Of a stretch of DNA of 64,000 nucleotides, positions 35,020-49,150 are shown piece by piece (position 1 is the stretch's first letter; each line of letters begins with the position of its first letter). The DNA is from Erigeron canadensis (lineage: Eukaryota > Streptophyta > Magnoliopsida > Asterales > Asteraceae). Position numbers and translations under genes: made by a program. Below the pieces are notes generated by a model, which made no database searches, had not been told where the DNA came from, and saw only the letters and a list, made by a program, of their open reading frames with translations. The stretch covers positions 40,654,645 through 40,718,644 of the forward strand of contig NC_057763.1 of the NCBI RefSeq assembly GCF_010389155.1, given 5' to 3'.

Positions 35020-36980
35020 ATTTGTAAAAGATAATTAAAAATTAAAAAATAAACATAATTTCCTATACTTGACATTTAACGATATATCTTTGATAATGTT
35101 GCAGGTTCATAACACAAATAAATTTATTTTCATTGATTTGTCCAATGATATATGTTTTTGGTTTGTAAATTATGCTAACATGTGCAAATGAATTTTTGAT
35201 AATGGATAGGGGAAACACTAATCAAAAGTTGCATTTTTATTTATTGCAAAGTCATTGATCTGTGTTCAAATGAACATAATTTAAAATTATCATAAGCTAT
35301 AGGTAGAAATATGACAAATGGTGGTGTCTTTCATAAAGTAAAATTTAGTGTTGGATTTGGATAGGAATTTGTAGTTTTTATTGTGATTGAATTTTTTAGA
35401 GTTCATATTGAGTATTTTTTTATATTAAATTTTAAATATCTATTTTAATTTGTAGTTGATATTTATATAAATTATTAATATTATACATTTGAATGGTAAT
35501 TGATTTATCTTAGATACACGTGGACAAAAATTCTTAATACTTTTAATAACCTAATGTTTATCTAAGGATAGAAGTATCTATATCTATAAATATATTTATT
35601 AATATACGAGTAATAAAAGTCAAGAAAAGTCAAAATTAAAAATTTGAGTAAATTAAGAGTTGTGATTGGTTAATAAGTTATTAGAAAAACTGTGTTTTAG
35701 TATAATAAAAGATATGATACGGTTATTAACTATTATCTCTTATATAGTTTTTACTTTTTAAGTATTTTTTTTAGGTTAAGTAGAAATTTCTCATGCAAAT
35801 ACTATCTTATTTGTTAATTAACAACAGACTCTAAACATTTAAATCTGAATTAATTTGTTTAATATATATTTATTTAGACACCCACTAGTTAGTAGTTAAG
35901 TACTACTTACTACATAAATAAGAAAATAAACAAGGCTGAAAAAGTTTAGGGCCAAGATATTGCCCCGATACTGGTTTGATAGTAATCCTACGAGGCCCAG
36001 TTCAGCAATACGTAGTCCAAGCAGTTCCAAGTTAGGCCCATTAGTTAATTTGAAAGTTGAAACCCGGTTACTAATTTAGTCATATACTCATATCTAAAAT
36101 CCTAAATCATACTAATATTTTGTTTTGAGGAAAAAAAAACAAAAAACAAAACTGATCGGCTTTTTGCTTAAATCTTTATATTCTTGGACAATTTGTTTAC
36201 TTACTTCGTTATGGACTTATGGTATTTAGCAAGTTTAAGGTTGTGATTACACAAAAGAATGAATTACTATTATTATTATTTTTTTTGAAGGTGTGAATTA
36301 ATTAAAATGTATAGTATTCATGTTTTTGACTTATAAAACTAATTGATTTAGCATATACAGCCTCATTTTGTTTTAGTGCAAGAAAATGTATTATAATCAG
36401 TTGTCAACTATATGCAGTGATAAATATATCACCCAAACTATAATATATTTTTATTCATTTAATCTGTATCAAAGGTATCTTTTTTGTACATGATATCAAA
36501 TGGCTTAGATTTGGTGGGTATCGAAGTGAAAATTGACCAGAAAGCACTAAATCAAATAATGGGAATCATCAAACAAACAATCATTTTGTCAGTTTGGTGC
36601 ATATGTATAGATATAAATAAATGAAGAAACAAAACGAATTACACAGGATGGGAATCGTTTGCTAGCTACTTGAGTTTGAATATAATTTAATAATGACTTT
36701 ATTTTTCTTTTTACGTCTACGAAAACTTATGCGACCTAGCTAGCTAGCTAGAATAACATTTTTTTATGGTATAGGACAATATATAGCTGGCCGAATTTAA
36801 CACGACGGTGAGATCGATATAAGTTCTATGATCAGCCGAACTGGTCTGGTCGTGAAGCTCAGAATATTGTAAGCATATACCATTAAGGGGTCGTGCAAAC
36901 TTACTACTCACTGGAATCACAATAAGTGCGACATAGTACCAACACACATAGTTACAAATAATATAATAATTAAAATGCTA
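35020..36980. other. Intergenic, no gene seen
   Basis: AT-rich. A slightly GC-richer patch at 35935-36070 has no coding features. Confidence 0.5.
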
Positions 36981-36998
36981 CTATATATTTTGCTCTCA

Positions 36999-37340
36999 GT
37001 CTTGAGCATTAGCCCAATGGTTGAAATATCATCATCTTATTCATGAGGTTTTGAGTTCAAGCCTTGGGGAGGACATAAGGAAGTCGATCCTCTTATGAGG
37101 GCTTGACTTGGGTATACCCATATTCAAGTCTGAGGGGGCATGGTTTACCCCTATTGATCGTCGTGCCTTCAGGCGGATTAGTAGGGGTCCCCCCATCGGG
37201 TATTTGAAATAGGCATTTCTACTTCGAGGGAGCTCTATTGCGCGGACCCGGTTAAAACAACGTATGCTAGACCTTCCGTTGTCGAATCTCGACACGAAGT
37301 TTGCAGTGAAATTTACCTTTCAAATATATATATATATATA
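36999..37340 (+). mobile_element. tRNA-derived SINE with 17-bp target duplication
   Basis: The 5' part has pol III promoter-like boxes: TTAGCCCAATGGTTGA (A box, near 37010) and GAGTTCAAGCC (B box, 37053-37063). A unique body of about 250 bp and an AT-repeat tail follow. TATATATTTTGCTCTCA flanks it at 36982-36998 and 37341-37357. At 342 bp it appears full length. GC content is well above the surroundings. Minus-strand frames across it are spurious. Confidence 0.85.
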
Positions 37341-37357
37341 TATATATTTTGCTCTCA

Positions 37358-39750
37358 AGAACTAATATAGTACCGTAATAACTTTTATCGAGAGATAATA
37401 CGGTTCTTCGATCTACACGTCGGCTTTGAAGATAGAAAAATATGCACACTTTATCGACTGCTTTAAAGTGGGATTATGAATGTAAAATAATCGGTTTGCC
37501 AAAGTCTAAGAAACTAGCTAAATACTCAAATCTGCGGTCTAAAGTTTGCAAGTTTTTGCTTTCATTGTATTGTAGTAGTGTTTAATTACGGCTTCTAAAT
37601 GACAAGAACATGTGCAACATCTGTAAGAATAGAATATTCCTTTTTCATTGATTAACTATATTCTTCATTTTATTAAATAAATGTGCAAATTGTCCATCTC
37701 ATCAAATGAACCTAAGAGTGTACATGTATTAATTTCGCCGATAGACGTCATTTGGAAAAGAGAAATGTAAGGGCTGTATTTAACGTGTATAAAAAAACTT
37801 GTACATTCTATATTAAAAGCTCGTCTCCTGATTCTCATGGTAAATGTACAGATAATTTATACACCTTAAACACATCTCTAAAAGCTGTATTTAGCAAACC
37901 TCTTTGAAAAATAGATGTAATAATTAATGCTCGTTCAACTTAAGGCGGATCTAGGATTTGGGGATTTAAGACATTAACTAATAGATAGATATTCTTTGAC
38001 TAATCCTTTAGATAAGCTAGCGCGCATGTGCCCAAATGATGATTAAGAACCAGCGCGCTTTATCTACTAGCTCCGAGTACGTACTTTTAATAGATAAAAA
38101 ATGTTTGTTCAATTCATAGAGTAGTTTTTAATGTTGACCAAAAAAGGGGTCTAATAAATACTTTTGTATGAACCTGCAAAATTTACCAGCCTTGGGTACA
38201 CTACTACTGAACTCTTTTTGAAGGATAAAAATGCATTGAATTGATATTTAGATGATTCAACAAGCTAGGCAACCAAATGAAGGGTGTATCTCTTGCATCA
38301 TATCTCCACCCACTGCAGCCCCTCTTTGATGATGAACACTAAAAGACAAAAACCCTACTTCAAACCCTACTCCTACATTAACTCCAAAGCTAGACTGCTT
38401 CCAACATTAATCACAACAAAACAAAACCAGCATAGCACGTATATATATATATATGTCTAGCTATATATCCAACTTTATTTTTCTTAATATATACACGTCT
38501 AGCTAGATATACAACTTTATTTCTCTAAATATTAAGATAACGTCTATGCACACATCCTCCAATTCGGCATAAACACTCACTATCGTAATTGATAGGCTCT
38601 TATACGGAATGTATACTTGCTTTGAGTAGAAAAGTCAAAATACCATACAAGAAGTATCAATGTATAACTTCCCGCATGGTTGGTGTTTTAACACCTACTA
38701 TATACACGGGATGTATAAATGTATACTTCTCGTATGGTGGGTGTTTAATCTTTAGCGTATGATGGGTGTTTAGCCGAATGGGGTGTTTCTATGTAAAAGA
38801 TAAATCGCCTATATTGATATGTATTCAACTCCAAACTTAGTAAGAGTATAAAATTAATTAGCGTAGTACAAAATTTCTAATTCTTCAGCAAGATTAAATC
38901 TCGATATACTATAAGTAAAACCAAACATATATAGAGATCATGTACGTAGACCAAAATCAAGCTGATATGATGTTAATAACTAGCTAGCTATAGTATTATA
39001 TCATGGTGCTAAATTAACAAGTATATATGCTTGTATATATTATTGATCATGCACTATATATTTTTCCTACATAAAGACCTGTTAAAAGTATGTTTAAAAC
39101 ACGCAGTGTCAAGAAAATAAATCTAGATTATATGTACTTCAATTCTAGGCGAAGTGTAGTTGAAGGCCGGGTTTAATATTGATTGATAATTAGAAAATCT
39201 GAACAAAAAAGAATGTTGATTTCTAACGACATTTCCATATCCCTAGCTAGTAACTTAGTCAAATTAATTAACATATCGCACGTACATTATGATCCAACAC
39301 AATATATTGCTAGCTAATTGGCAATAAGACTTTTATGAATATAAATATACGCGCATGCAATGTACGTAGTTTTTGAAGAAGGTATAGTAGAGATCGATCG
39401 GGGAACTTATTTAGTAATTAACTATTATTATTACTACTAGTATTAAACAAGTTACAAAGGTCCAAACACATACTCGTATATTACAAAAGGAAAACTAAAT
39501 AGAAAGAAAAAGTAAATTAAGACTGACTTGATAGTTTTTCACCACACCAATAACCCTATACAAACACACATGCACACACACACTTTGTTCCCATTTTTAC
39601 CTCAAAGTGAAACAAAGAAGTTAGCTAGCTAGCTAGTACGACACACTTGGGGAACATTAAATTCCATAAAGATCGATATCTCAGCTCGCATGCACCAAAC
39701 TTTTGATCTTTACTCTTTTTTTTTTATTATTTTTTTTTTATTTTATAATT
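37358..39750. other. Intergenic, no gene seen
   Basis: The region is AT-rich with frequent GCTAGCTAG runs. A low-complexity tract at 38280-38410 (ACCCTACTTCAAACCCTAC) carries no domain. It probably includes the 3' flank of the PHD gene. Confidence 0.5.
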
Positions 39751-39757
39751 TTCCAAT

Positions 39758-40049
39758 TCAACACATGACATCTTTGAGAAGCTTGTACCTTCGAGTAGCA
39801 GTCTTTGGGGACGGAGCTCCGTTGGAGGACGATGACTTGGCCTTTTGATCAGAAGCGTCTTCGCGATCATGTTGCTTGATCAACTTCTCGCCCGAATATT
39901 CTGTCCGGTTGGCTTTTGAGCTTGATTTCTTTGAAGAACCTGCACCGTGTTTGGTGGTGGGCGTTGTCGTACCTCGGATCACTTCAGTTTGGCACCAATC
40001 ACATAGCTCCGGAGGCCCGGATGCTTCGCTATAGTAGTTGCTACAATAC
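39758..40049 (-). CDS. PHD protein exon 2
   Basis: 292 nt, from the YCSNYY codons to TGA at 39760-39758. It holds the last zinc ligands (LCDWC) and the low-complexity basic C-terminus. Confidence 0.9.
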
Positions 40050-40795
40050 CTGTACAATATATAGCATATTATGATTTAATTTCGTTAAAAGAATACTCCA
40101 TATAGATATATATTAAGAGTATTTGTTAAAATGATTTTGATGATCAAGCCATAATTTAAAAATCATTATATATGTATATGTAGCAAATTAACTAGCAATA
40201 TTAACGTAATATTGTATGTAATGACATAGCCATTAAGGTTAATATATATATATATACATACATAAGCAAGATTGTTATATGTAAGTACAATGACGTCGTA
40301 TATATCTATAAATTAATAAACATGTAACGTTAAAAAGAATTTATGTATGTTTATCACCCTTGATTAAAAATTATATAGATTTTATAATTTGAACAAGTGC
40401 GATGTGCACTTAAACCAAGAAACTAGCTAGCTAGTCATAAAGAATTTATTTAAGAGAACAAAAAGATTTGCAGGCACAACACATGGTTTTTTTTAATGTA
40501 TTTAAGGTCAAGGTCAACATAAAATAGTAGTAGTACAAAACTTAATTAATTAAGGGGTGGCGGTGGTGGTGGTGGGCTGAGCCATTGGCGGTTGTTGTAA
40601 TAGTAGCTAATTAGTAATTACACACATATATATCTTCTCACCTACGCAAGCCATGATGTGCATACCGGCCGGCCGGCCTCTTCTTGATTCATAACATAAA
40701 ATAAAATAAAAATTAAGGTTGTTCAAGAGTTTATGTTTCAAATCGATCATAAAAGTTTCAAAAGCTATATATATATATATGTGATTTAATTTGTA

Positions 40796-40826
<31 letters not shown>

Positions 40827-41182
40827 GCATATTTATAAGAAGAAGTTTCAATGTTAATTTGTCATGCATAAAAACTAACCTAAAGAGAATAGCATGAATA
40901 TGAAAGGAAAGTTATAAGCTAGCTATCTAGATCGAAAAAATAAGAACAATATTAATAATATATGTTTGTTTGTGTACCATGGGAAAATCTTTTCTGTTTA
41001 CCCGTTTATGTGTGTGCGCGCGCACGCGTGTTGTGTTGTGTGATATATAAATAAAGAGAAAGATGATGGAGAAATTAAACGTACGAGTGTTGGAAGCGGT
41101 GGTGGCACTTGATGCATCGGAAGATCTTGTCCGGGAAACCAACATCACCACACATGCAACAAATTCTTTCAACATCCACCAT
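39758..41182 (-). CDS. Small PHD-type zinc-finger protein, two exons
   Basis: Exon 1 is 41182-41085 and exon 2 is 40049-39758. A CACTC|GTACGT donor and a TTGTACAG|GTATTG acceptor rebuild the frame: 390 nt, 129 residues plus stop. The zinc finger fills residues 8-52: C8-x2-C11, C23-x2-C26, H32-x2-C35, C49-x2-C52, a C4HC3 PHD arrangement beginning CCMCGDVGFPDKIFRC and closing in LCDWC. It continues into a Ser/Lys-rich basic tail and RRYKLLKDVMC. Proteins with this short PHD plus basic tail are found across plants; PHD fingers commonly read histone tails, but the target here is unknown. The start at 41182 is the first in-frame ATG. The 1035-bp intron is AT-rich with a (TA)n and CT run. Confidence 0.9.
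41085..41182 (-). CDS. PHD protein exon 1
   Basis: 98 nt from ATG to a TC|GTACGT donor. It encodes MVDVERICCMCGDVGFPDK and the next zinc-ligand pair. An overlapping frame starting MLKEFVACVV at 41175 is out of phase and not real. Confidence 0.88.
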
Positions 41183-41315
41183 TATGTATGTTAAGACTTT
41201 ATTTTGTAGCTTATAATTAATTATTCCTAGAGAGAAAATTTATAAGAGATATATCGAGGTAAAGAATTGAAGGAGAAAAAGAAGATTAATGAGATGATGA
41301 TGTGTGCGTGTGTGT

Positions 41316-41340
41316 GTATATATATATCTTAGATTGGATG
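41316..41340 (-). promoter_or_regulatory. Candidate core promoter of the PHD gene
   Basis: On the minus strand CCAATCTAAGATATATATAT lies about 135-155 bp before the start codon: a CCAAT motif and a TATA-like tract. (TA)n tracts are frequent, so support is weak. Confidence 0.3.
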
Positions 41341-42715
41341 TAGATGTATACGTGTGTGTATAGAAAGTGTAGGTGGGGAGAAGTGGGGTTGCACAAGTCG
41401 ACCACAGGTTGCTTGCAGTCGTTTTCAGTTATGGAAGAGAGAGAGACTCAATAATATTTTGCATTAAAATGCCGAATATGTCCTTCGTTCATGGATGGAG
41501 ACATGATGCAGAAAGGTCTCATACATTAAGAAAGGAGTAGTATTAACCATCAATATCTTAACAATCAAAAAAAGTTAACCATTGCATTGTCCTTGTCCCC
41601 CTTTTACATAAAAAGGATAAGAACTTGAAAATACCAACACCACACACATGGGTACGGTTTTTGTGATTGTGAAACTTTTTAACTAAAATAAGAATATAAA
41701 TAGTATATGTATTTTAATAACTAGCTAGCACATTATATTATAGAATAGAAGTTCTATATATCCCTTAGTTTTAAAGGATCATGTCAAACAACTTTCTTTC
41801 CTTCGGATTTTTAGCCGGAATAGTACTATACGTTAGGATAAGTTAATTAGTTTGGTGCGATGGCATAGGATTTGCAATCCAAATTTATCTAGTTCTTATC
41901 TCTAATTTCATGTATGATTTTTGTATGTATCCTTCCTCTAATGTCTTGTTACCAAGTTTATTTTAATTAGTGGCAAACTCGAACATTACCCATAGCATAA
42001 TAATATTCTTAAAAATATATAGTCTTGATTGTATCCATGTAATGTAGCAACGACTAAGTTTTAACGTTTTATATTGATTTTCAAAAACTTTTGACAATTT
42101 TAATTACGACTTTTGGGAATTTTGAATATTTCATAAGCTTCATTAATTAATTAGAAAAATAATTTATAAGATTACAATTAACACCATCAATAAAGAAAAC
42201 TACGTGCTTGTAAAAACCATTATGTACGAGTAATAAATAATACATCTTGACTCTTCCAATTTGATATCTACATATATATATTCAAATGGGTTCATGATAG
42301 ATTTCACTTAATTAGTTGAGGCTACAACCGAATTGGTCTTGGCAACGGGCCCGAAGAAACGGTGTATTAATTGAAAGGATCGAACAACTACTTGAAGAAT
42401 TAAATGACTTAATTGTGCTGGTTTCGATATATCATGGCCCATTGATACTATTTATATATCGCAATACGGAGCTTTATTAATCTTTTTGGTCCTAGCTAGA
42501 AATTAAGTAGTAGTAGTTCTTCATTAATTGTCAAAATTACGATCGAGGATGCACATCGGTCATTACCATCACCCCTAGCTAGGCCACTGCGGAAGAACCT
42601 AATTCTCACCAAGCAGGTCATCTTCTTGGTTAGTGCTTTTTTCATCAAAGGCTTCCCGGCCATTGGATGTATAAAAATTGGATCGACACGAGATATAAAT
42701 GTTGTTGATCTTCAC
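41341..42715. other. Intergenic upstream of the PHD gene, no gene seen
   Basis: AT-rich, no coding support on either strand. Confidence 0.5.
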
Positions 42716-42754
42716 ACATGTAATGCCCGGTTTGTGGCAATAGGGTCTTGAAAT

Positions 42755-43525
42755 TGAAAGTTGGAGTTTTTTTCCAAATTGGTGTAATGAGAAAACTTAT
42801 TTACCAAATTCATATAGTTTTAAAAATATTTATCATTTTAAATATCATATTTAATTATTATTATATATGAAAAAACAAAGCCGGATGACTAATTGTTTTA
42901 TCTCAATGGCTCAAGTGGGGAAAAAATTATAAGAAACAACCAAGAAGGAAGTTGGTCGAATGACCTTAATTAAGGTCACCCATAATTTTCAAATTATAGA
43001 TCTTCATAACAGCTTATCGAATTATTGAAGTACACGTATACAATTTCTATAAAAACTACATGTTTTACGTAACAATTCATATCATAACACACTTACCGTT
43101 ATCACTTAAACGAAGCTTTTTTATATTAGTAGAAAATATTGCTTTTAAATCTATTGTAACTCTTATATATCTTGATTTTCGATCATGGTCTTGATTACTT
43201 TTCGTATTTTTAAATTTGATGTGGCTCTGACTCTAGAAATATAGAAAAACTACCATGCAACTTGTTGTTTACTGTTCGTAGATTTTCTAACCAATGTGTC
43301 ATGATATTGTTTTCCATATATATTACGTACTATTTGTAAAACAATTAGGCCAAAACTTATGTTGCTTTTATAGGCATGCTATAAAAAAATTTTAAGTTCC
43401 AATAAACAATTAAATAAGATGTTTAATTGGGTTTTATACTAAAATTGTAAATATTTTTAAAATCATACTAGTTTGGTAAATAAGTTTTCTTATTACACCA
43501 ATTTGAAAAAAAACTCTTGAAAGCT
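42755..43525. mobile_element. Element with about 75-bp terminal inverted repeats
   Basis: Left block 42763-42840 (AAATTGGTGTAATGAGAAAA, then CTTATTTACCAAATTC, then TTTTAAAAATATTTA) is inverted at about 43440-43518. The outer limits are unclear; GGAGTTTTTTTCC on the left and AAAAAAACTCTTG on the right extend the match slightly. The interior is non-coding. Confidence 0.6.
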
Positions 43526-43699
43526 ACCTATATTTTTAGAAAATAAATAAAGGAAACTAGATATAGAATTGAAATGATACTTATAAATCACTTGTTTAAC
43601 AATATTTTCTATAAGATTCAGTTTTTACCTTCAAATCTAGCTTTTAGATATTTTAAGGTTATAAATCTACTAATTAATTAACTTAACGACACAAACTTA

Positions 43700-43807
43700 T
43701 GCTCGATGTGTTACTCCCAAGTCGAAACGGCTGAACACCTCTTTCTATACTGCCGATTTGTGGATTCACTTTGCCAAACTCCTGGTGAAGTTTCACAGAC
43801 AATATAA
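43700..43807 (+). pseudogene. LINE remnant, zf-RVT zinc-binding domain
   Basis: The plus strand reads CSMCYSQVETAEHLFLYCRF and onward to VDSLCQT before a stop. The C-x2-C...ET.EHLF.YC pattern is the zinc-binding domain that follows reverse transcriptase in plant LINE-type elements. Only about 35 residues survive; no RT or endonuclease was seen nearby. A 75-bp tandem duplication (about 43928-44080) follows. Confidence 0.7.
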
Positions 43808-43927
43808 TATATATATGAAACATCTCATGGCCGGAGGCACACAAAAAAATGTTCTCAAATAACATGAAGACACTTTGGACAACCCGAAATGGGCGTACTA
43901 TATATCTTTTCCAATTAAGACCCCCTC

Positions 43928-44080
43928 GCTTCGATTTGCAATCAAGAAACTACAAGGAAGTAGCTTCCTTTGGTTATCTAGTCATTCAACCCCAGAGACA
44001 TGCATCGGTTCGATTTGCAATCAAGAAACTCAAAGGAACTAGCTTCCTTTGGCTATATATCTAATCGTTCAACCCCAGAG
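43928..44080. repeat. Tandem duplication, about 76-bp unit
   Basis: Two units containing TTCGATTTGCAATCAAGAAA, TAGCTTCCTTTGG and TTCAACCCCAGAGACAT, close to identical. Confidence 0.9.
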
Positions 44081-44233
44081 ACATTTGGTTGGTCCCAATA
44101 TAATGGAACTCTTTTAATCATTAATTTTCCAGAATTAAAACCCATTATGCATGAACCTTGTACTATATATAATCTGAGTATGTGTTTTACTAGCCTCTTG
44201 CTAGTCTACATATTAATAATATTTGAATGTTGA

Positions 44234-47200
44234 GAGAAATAAAACAAAACAAAACATGAGGGGCATGCATTAGGCGTAACTTTAAGGCACATGAATCTAG
44301 CTAGCTATTTGGGTGGTAGCTTTACAAGCATAGAATTCGGCTAAAGTTAATACAAAGAATATATATGGAAGCTTCAATCTCATGTTTTTCTTTTAGGAAA
44401 CCCATTTCCGGAACATGGTATTATTCGAGATACTACTAGTACAATTGATCAATTGTCCCTCTTAATAAATAAAATAATCTACTAAGCAAATTATTAACGT
44501 TTTGACAACCAAGAAATTGTGTTGCACGCTAGGTGAAGGGTTACGGGCAAAGGCATAGTGCTTGAAGGTGTTGGTAAAGACGGGCAGTGAACCGGTCCCT
44601 TCTTCTTTTGTTATTTATTATTTATTTATTTTTACTTTGATTGAAATGTTTGGGTATATTGTAGAGTATAATGAGATATTACATTTGAAAGTGACTATGT
44701 ATGTAGAAAAACCGAAAAAGAAAACAAAAGGATAGCGAGAAAGTGATGCCAACGTGTCAATATTTTTTAAAAGTGATGAGTAAAGATTTACAAATAGTTT
44801 ATACACCAACGGTATCACTCTCAAGAAGGCCATAAGAAAGACATATATGCAAAGACATTTCTAAATAGTCTGAAACTAGCTAGCTACGTACCTCCTAGAA
44901 ATCTTGTGTATATATATATATAGAAGAACTTGATTGCAAGAACCATCGATCATTTTCACTTTAGCCTTTATTTCCACTTGCTATCTCGTACATTTCTTTG
45001 GTTTTATTCTCATTCCCGTGTATGGTATATATATAGACGATACCAAGAACAAAATCTTCTTTATAGATATGAACTTTCACTTAAACTAGTTTTGTGACAA
45101 AAAGATTAATATACGGAGTATATATGTCATTTTGCAATGGTAGCTTAATTAGTGTGAATAGACATGTAACATTAAACCAGAAAGGGAAAATTCGATAATG
45201 AGTTTGTTATCTATAGCGCTACTTATATGTTCCACTCAACTAGTATATTTAATTGAAAATAATAGTAGCCTAAAACCTAATTGACAATCGTTCTTGGACC
45301 AACATTTATGTTCAAGACTTGCCGTTAATTAACTTTTATATGCATGTGTTTAACCATTAAACACACGCTTGAATGGAGCATAAGGAATTAAGGATTACAT
45401 TAAACAAAGCATAGTAGAGATCTCGAAGTAAAAACTTAAAATTACCAAAGCTTACTCTCATACGTGGGTAATAACAACCTAAAGCAAAATAACATGTGGG
45501 CAAGGAATGGTCAACTTCATTTTGTTGTTGTCATCTCAAAGATGGGAAGAATCAATTATTAATAGTTGTGGGCTTGTGGGCTTGTGGGGTGACCTTTTAG
45601 GATCTTCATCAATCCAAGGTACAATATTGTTAGTACGTATCTTTTAACTTCAAGTGTATTGCATTATACAAATATCATTATATGGTAGCTAGTTAGCGAC
45701 CCATGTACGTATAGATTTCATTATCATATTTAATGACCAAAATTAACATATATGCACTAGTAGCTCATTAACCCGAGTTCAATCCGGACTTATAAATATA
45801 AGTTTGGTAATATTAAATTACGTTTATGTTTAAGAATTATGAGAACCATACGCATAAACTCGGAATTGTATACTTTATATTTCAAATAAATATAATTAGC
45901 TTATTAACCCGCATAATATGTAAATAATTTTAAAAAATATATATTAATAAAAGATGAAAATTTAAAAGACCATGTATAAATTATTAGAGTTTTAAAAAGA
46001 AAATAAATACTTATTTTTTAATAGAAAAGTACATCATAAATATCAAAAATAAAAATGAAATAAATTTAAAGAAGGAAAGTGCTTATCTATACTACATTAA
46101 AAATAAATAAATAAGCCCCCAAAAAATTAGATAAGTATATTTAATTAATATGAGAATTAAGCTAAAAAAAAATCATAAATCAATTTAAATTTTAAATAGG
46201 ATGATGTTATAAATCAAAATAATAAAAAGAAATAACTAATATAAAAAGTCTAATAATAACAAGTAAGCATTATTTAAAAAATTATGATGTCGTAAGAATT
46301 TTATTTTAATTATATAAGAGATTCTATTAATTAAAATAAAAAAGAAAATGACAATGATGTATAAGTTGAATATACACTTTTTGATTGTTCTTAATATAAA
46401 TAATAAATACAAAAAAAAATACAAATGTAGGTGACAAAAATTTTTTATATTCGTTAACCTAGCTAAGATTTTGCGTTATGTTCCTTATCTAAACAATATG
46501 AAAGAGAATCGAATTCTTGAGTTAATTACTGGGGAAATGGCATAAAAGTCACTCAACTTTTACCTTCCATTCAAGGTTCTTTTATTTATATTTTTTAAAT
46601 TAAGGATGTAACTTTGATATCCTTTTTCAAAAAAGGACTTTTGTAAGTTATCAAATTACCGACTGATAAACCACACATAATAATGTAACATTATACAAAA
46701 CTCTTTTGTTTAAAAAGGAAAATAAAGTTGTGTTCTTAAATTAAAAAATAAAAAGAAGGGTACGAACCTTGATTAAAAAAATAGGGAAAAGTTAAGTACT
46801 CCATCTTTTTATGCCTTTTGCCCTTAATTACAAGGTGAAGTTAATAAGACTAGCCCAAAGTATGTTGATAACTCTTCGCATTAGTATAAAATGAAAACCA
46901 TAAGTTTAGACTATCTTATATATTATGATTAGATTAGATTGTACAAGACTAATTAAGGTTTGGTTTGCACCTTTGCAACGATGCTAAATCTAACGTAGCT
47001 ATATATAGTTTAAAGGCTGGATTGAGAAAGTGTAATCTGGATTATTCAATATTATTTTGAATTCACGAGACCATTGTTATAAATAATATAATGGATTAAT
47101 GGCTCTATTTTGATTTTAGCATTACGTCATACACTTAGACACATAAAGATCGATCAACACCAATTCTTACAATATTTTCCATCCAGGTTACATGAATGCT

Positions 47201-48842
47201 TAGGAAAGTGAAGTTTGAACATCTATCCATCTTTTGGTAGCCTAGATGGTTCGATCATGATTATCTATATTCCCTTATAGAAATTATTTAGCCTCCTATT
47301 TTTTGAGAACGTTAAGGTTTTTTGTGACTTTACCCTTTCGCCCTTAAGTTGTTAACCATATTTACCTCATTTCACTCACGATTAAATGTAATGCAATCAA
47401 TTCAAATATTCACCTCGTATTTCCAGAAACTAATTCGCGTTTTATTTACGGTATACCTAATCTCCTAAAACATCTACACTACCCTATGCATCAGTTACTT
47501 ATATCACTCGATGTCGCAATTGTCACCAACAGTCGTCTCCACTACCACATCATCAGCACCTCCATTACTGCTGCTCTGTGGATACCATTCTAGTGATCAC
47601 ATACAACCCCATCATACGCTTTAAAGTATTCATGAGCTTAATTGACACATTTTCCGCCATGAATGAGTTCAACATCAGGGGTTATAAACAAGAAATTGTC
47701 CTTAAATTGTTGTCTAAAATAAATCAAGATTATTATGATATATATGATAGTGATGATTTATTTAATTTAAATAAAAGATATATATCACAATTGACATACG
47801 GCTTTCAATGGGTCCACAAGGTCAAGACTAATGAGATGTGAAAAGCCCATAGTACATTCTTAGGCCTTTAAAAAATAGTGGGAAATTATTAAAGTTACAA
47901 AAGCCCAAATCCAAAAATGGGACCCAGTTTCAACCACTATACAGGAAAAAGGGAAGCCAAGGAGTGTGTGATTCACTTCAACATGGGGCCACTCCCTATT
48001 TTATGATGAGGTGGTATGGGCCATAGAGTTGAGGTGTCTAAAAATCTGTATCAATCCACAAATCAAACTAATTTTCCATTTTTTAGTTTCTAAAGTAAAG
48101 ATTGGTGTACAATCGTGGAATACTGTATATGGGGAAACGGTCATGATATCACCGTATACATCTTAGTAAAAAAAGACTTTTTTTAAGTAACATGAATTGG
48201 GAAAATCTGTTTACCCATTTTTAAAAGAAAGACTAGTTTTGATACATGTATGGTCTTTACGTTCAATATGCTTTTGAAATTCTTTATCGTTCAAGCGAAA
48301 CAAATGCTGCTTTTATAAATAACAGATATCGGTTTCAATGTGGAAATTTGTTAGTCGTCGATACAAATTAATGTTCACTAGCGAATATTGTTTGTTGATG
48401 GTCATGTTGTTTCAACTTGAAACACAGGATTATGCTACTCAGAGTTGTTGAAGCCTAATGTAATCCTGACTGCGTAAGAGTTAGATATGTCAAGAGTAAT
48501 AAGTCTAGTGAGTAGTAAAATGTAAAGAGTTTGTTAGTTTTCAACATCCAGCCTAACCTGACTGTCATGTACCAAAATCTCATCAATTTTGACATTGTTA
48601 CTCGACCTGTCGATTTTCCAACCTTTAAACAAGGAGGTCATTCTCACGATGCTTTGTGATTGGCAATTCTTAAGTGTTGATTGACTAAATCATGGGTAAT
48701 CAAGATTCAAGAAATAAAGAAATGGCATAAATCAATGGTCATTCTATCACAGTGTCGGTGTAACATTAAATCAATGGAAAAAGCTCCATAAAATGATACT
48801 TTATGACACAAAATCAAGTGTTATAGCCTTATAGGTATCACT

Positions 48843-48875
<33 letters not shown>

Positions 48876-49150
48876 CAGGCAAAATCTACCACAACTAAAC
48901 TTTAGAAATGACCTTTGTATAATTGTATGGCAAACAGATTAGCACCCTATCACTGAAGTCCTCAGAAGCTTTTATGTTCATGCAGGTAAGATTGAACAGA
49001 AATCTTGATACAAACCAACTGAATGCAAGAGAAAACAATCACATGTAAATTCATTTTAAAAAAGCAATAACTAGAGATGTGGCAGTTTAGCCCTATTTAC
49101 TTATGAATGGGTCGAATTGGGCATGGTAATCAAAAATACTAGCACAAAAA
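44234..49150. other. Intergenic, no gene supported
   Basis: Mostly AT-rich. 47480-47580 has a CACCA/TCACC-rich patch. 47840-49100 is more balanced in composition and may include decayed genic or transposon sequence, but I could not assign a domain on either strand. A (CA)n(TA)n microsatellite lies at 48843-48876. Confidence 0.45.
48843..48876. repeat. (CA)n(TA)n microsatellite
   Basis: About twelve CA units followed by TA units. Confidence 0.9.

Noticed and set aside
37041..37295. 84-codon minus frame in a GC-rich block
   Set aside because: The block is a SINE with a target duplication; the frame is incidental.
47578..47841. 87-codon plus frame beginning MDTILVITYNP
   Set aside because: No recognisable domain, AT-rich second half, and no splice or promoter support; it could not be separated from chance.
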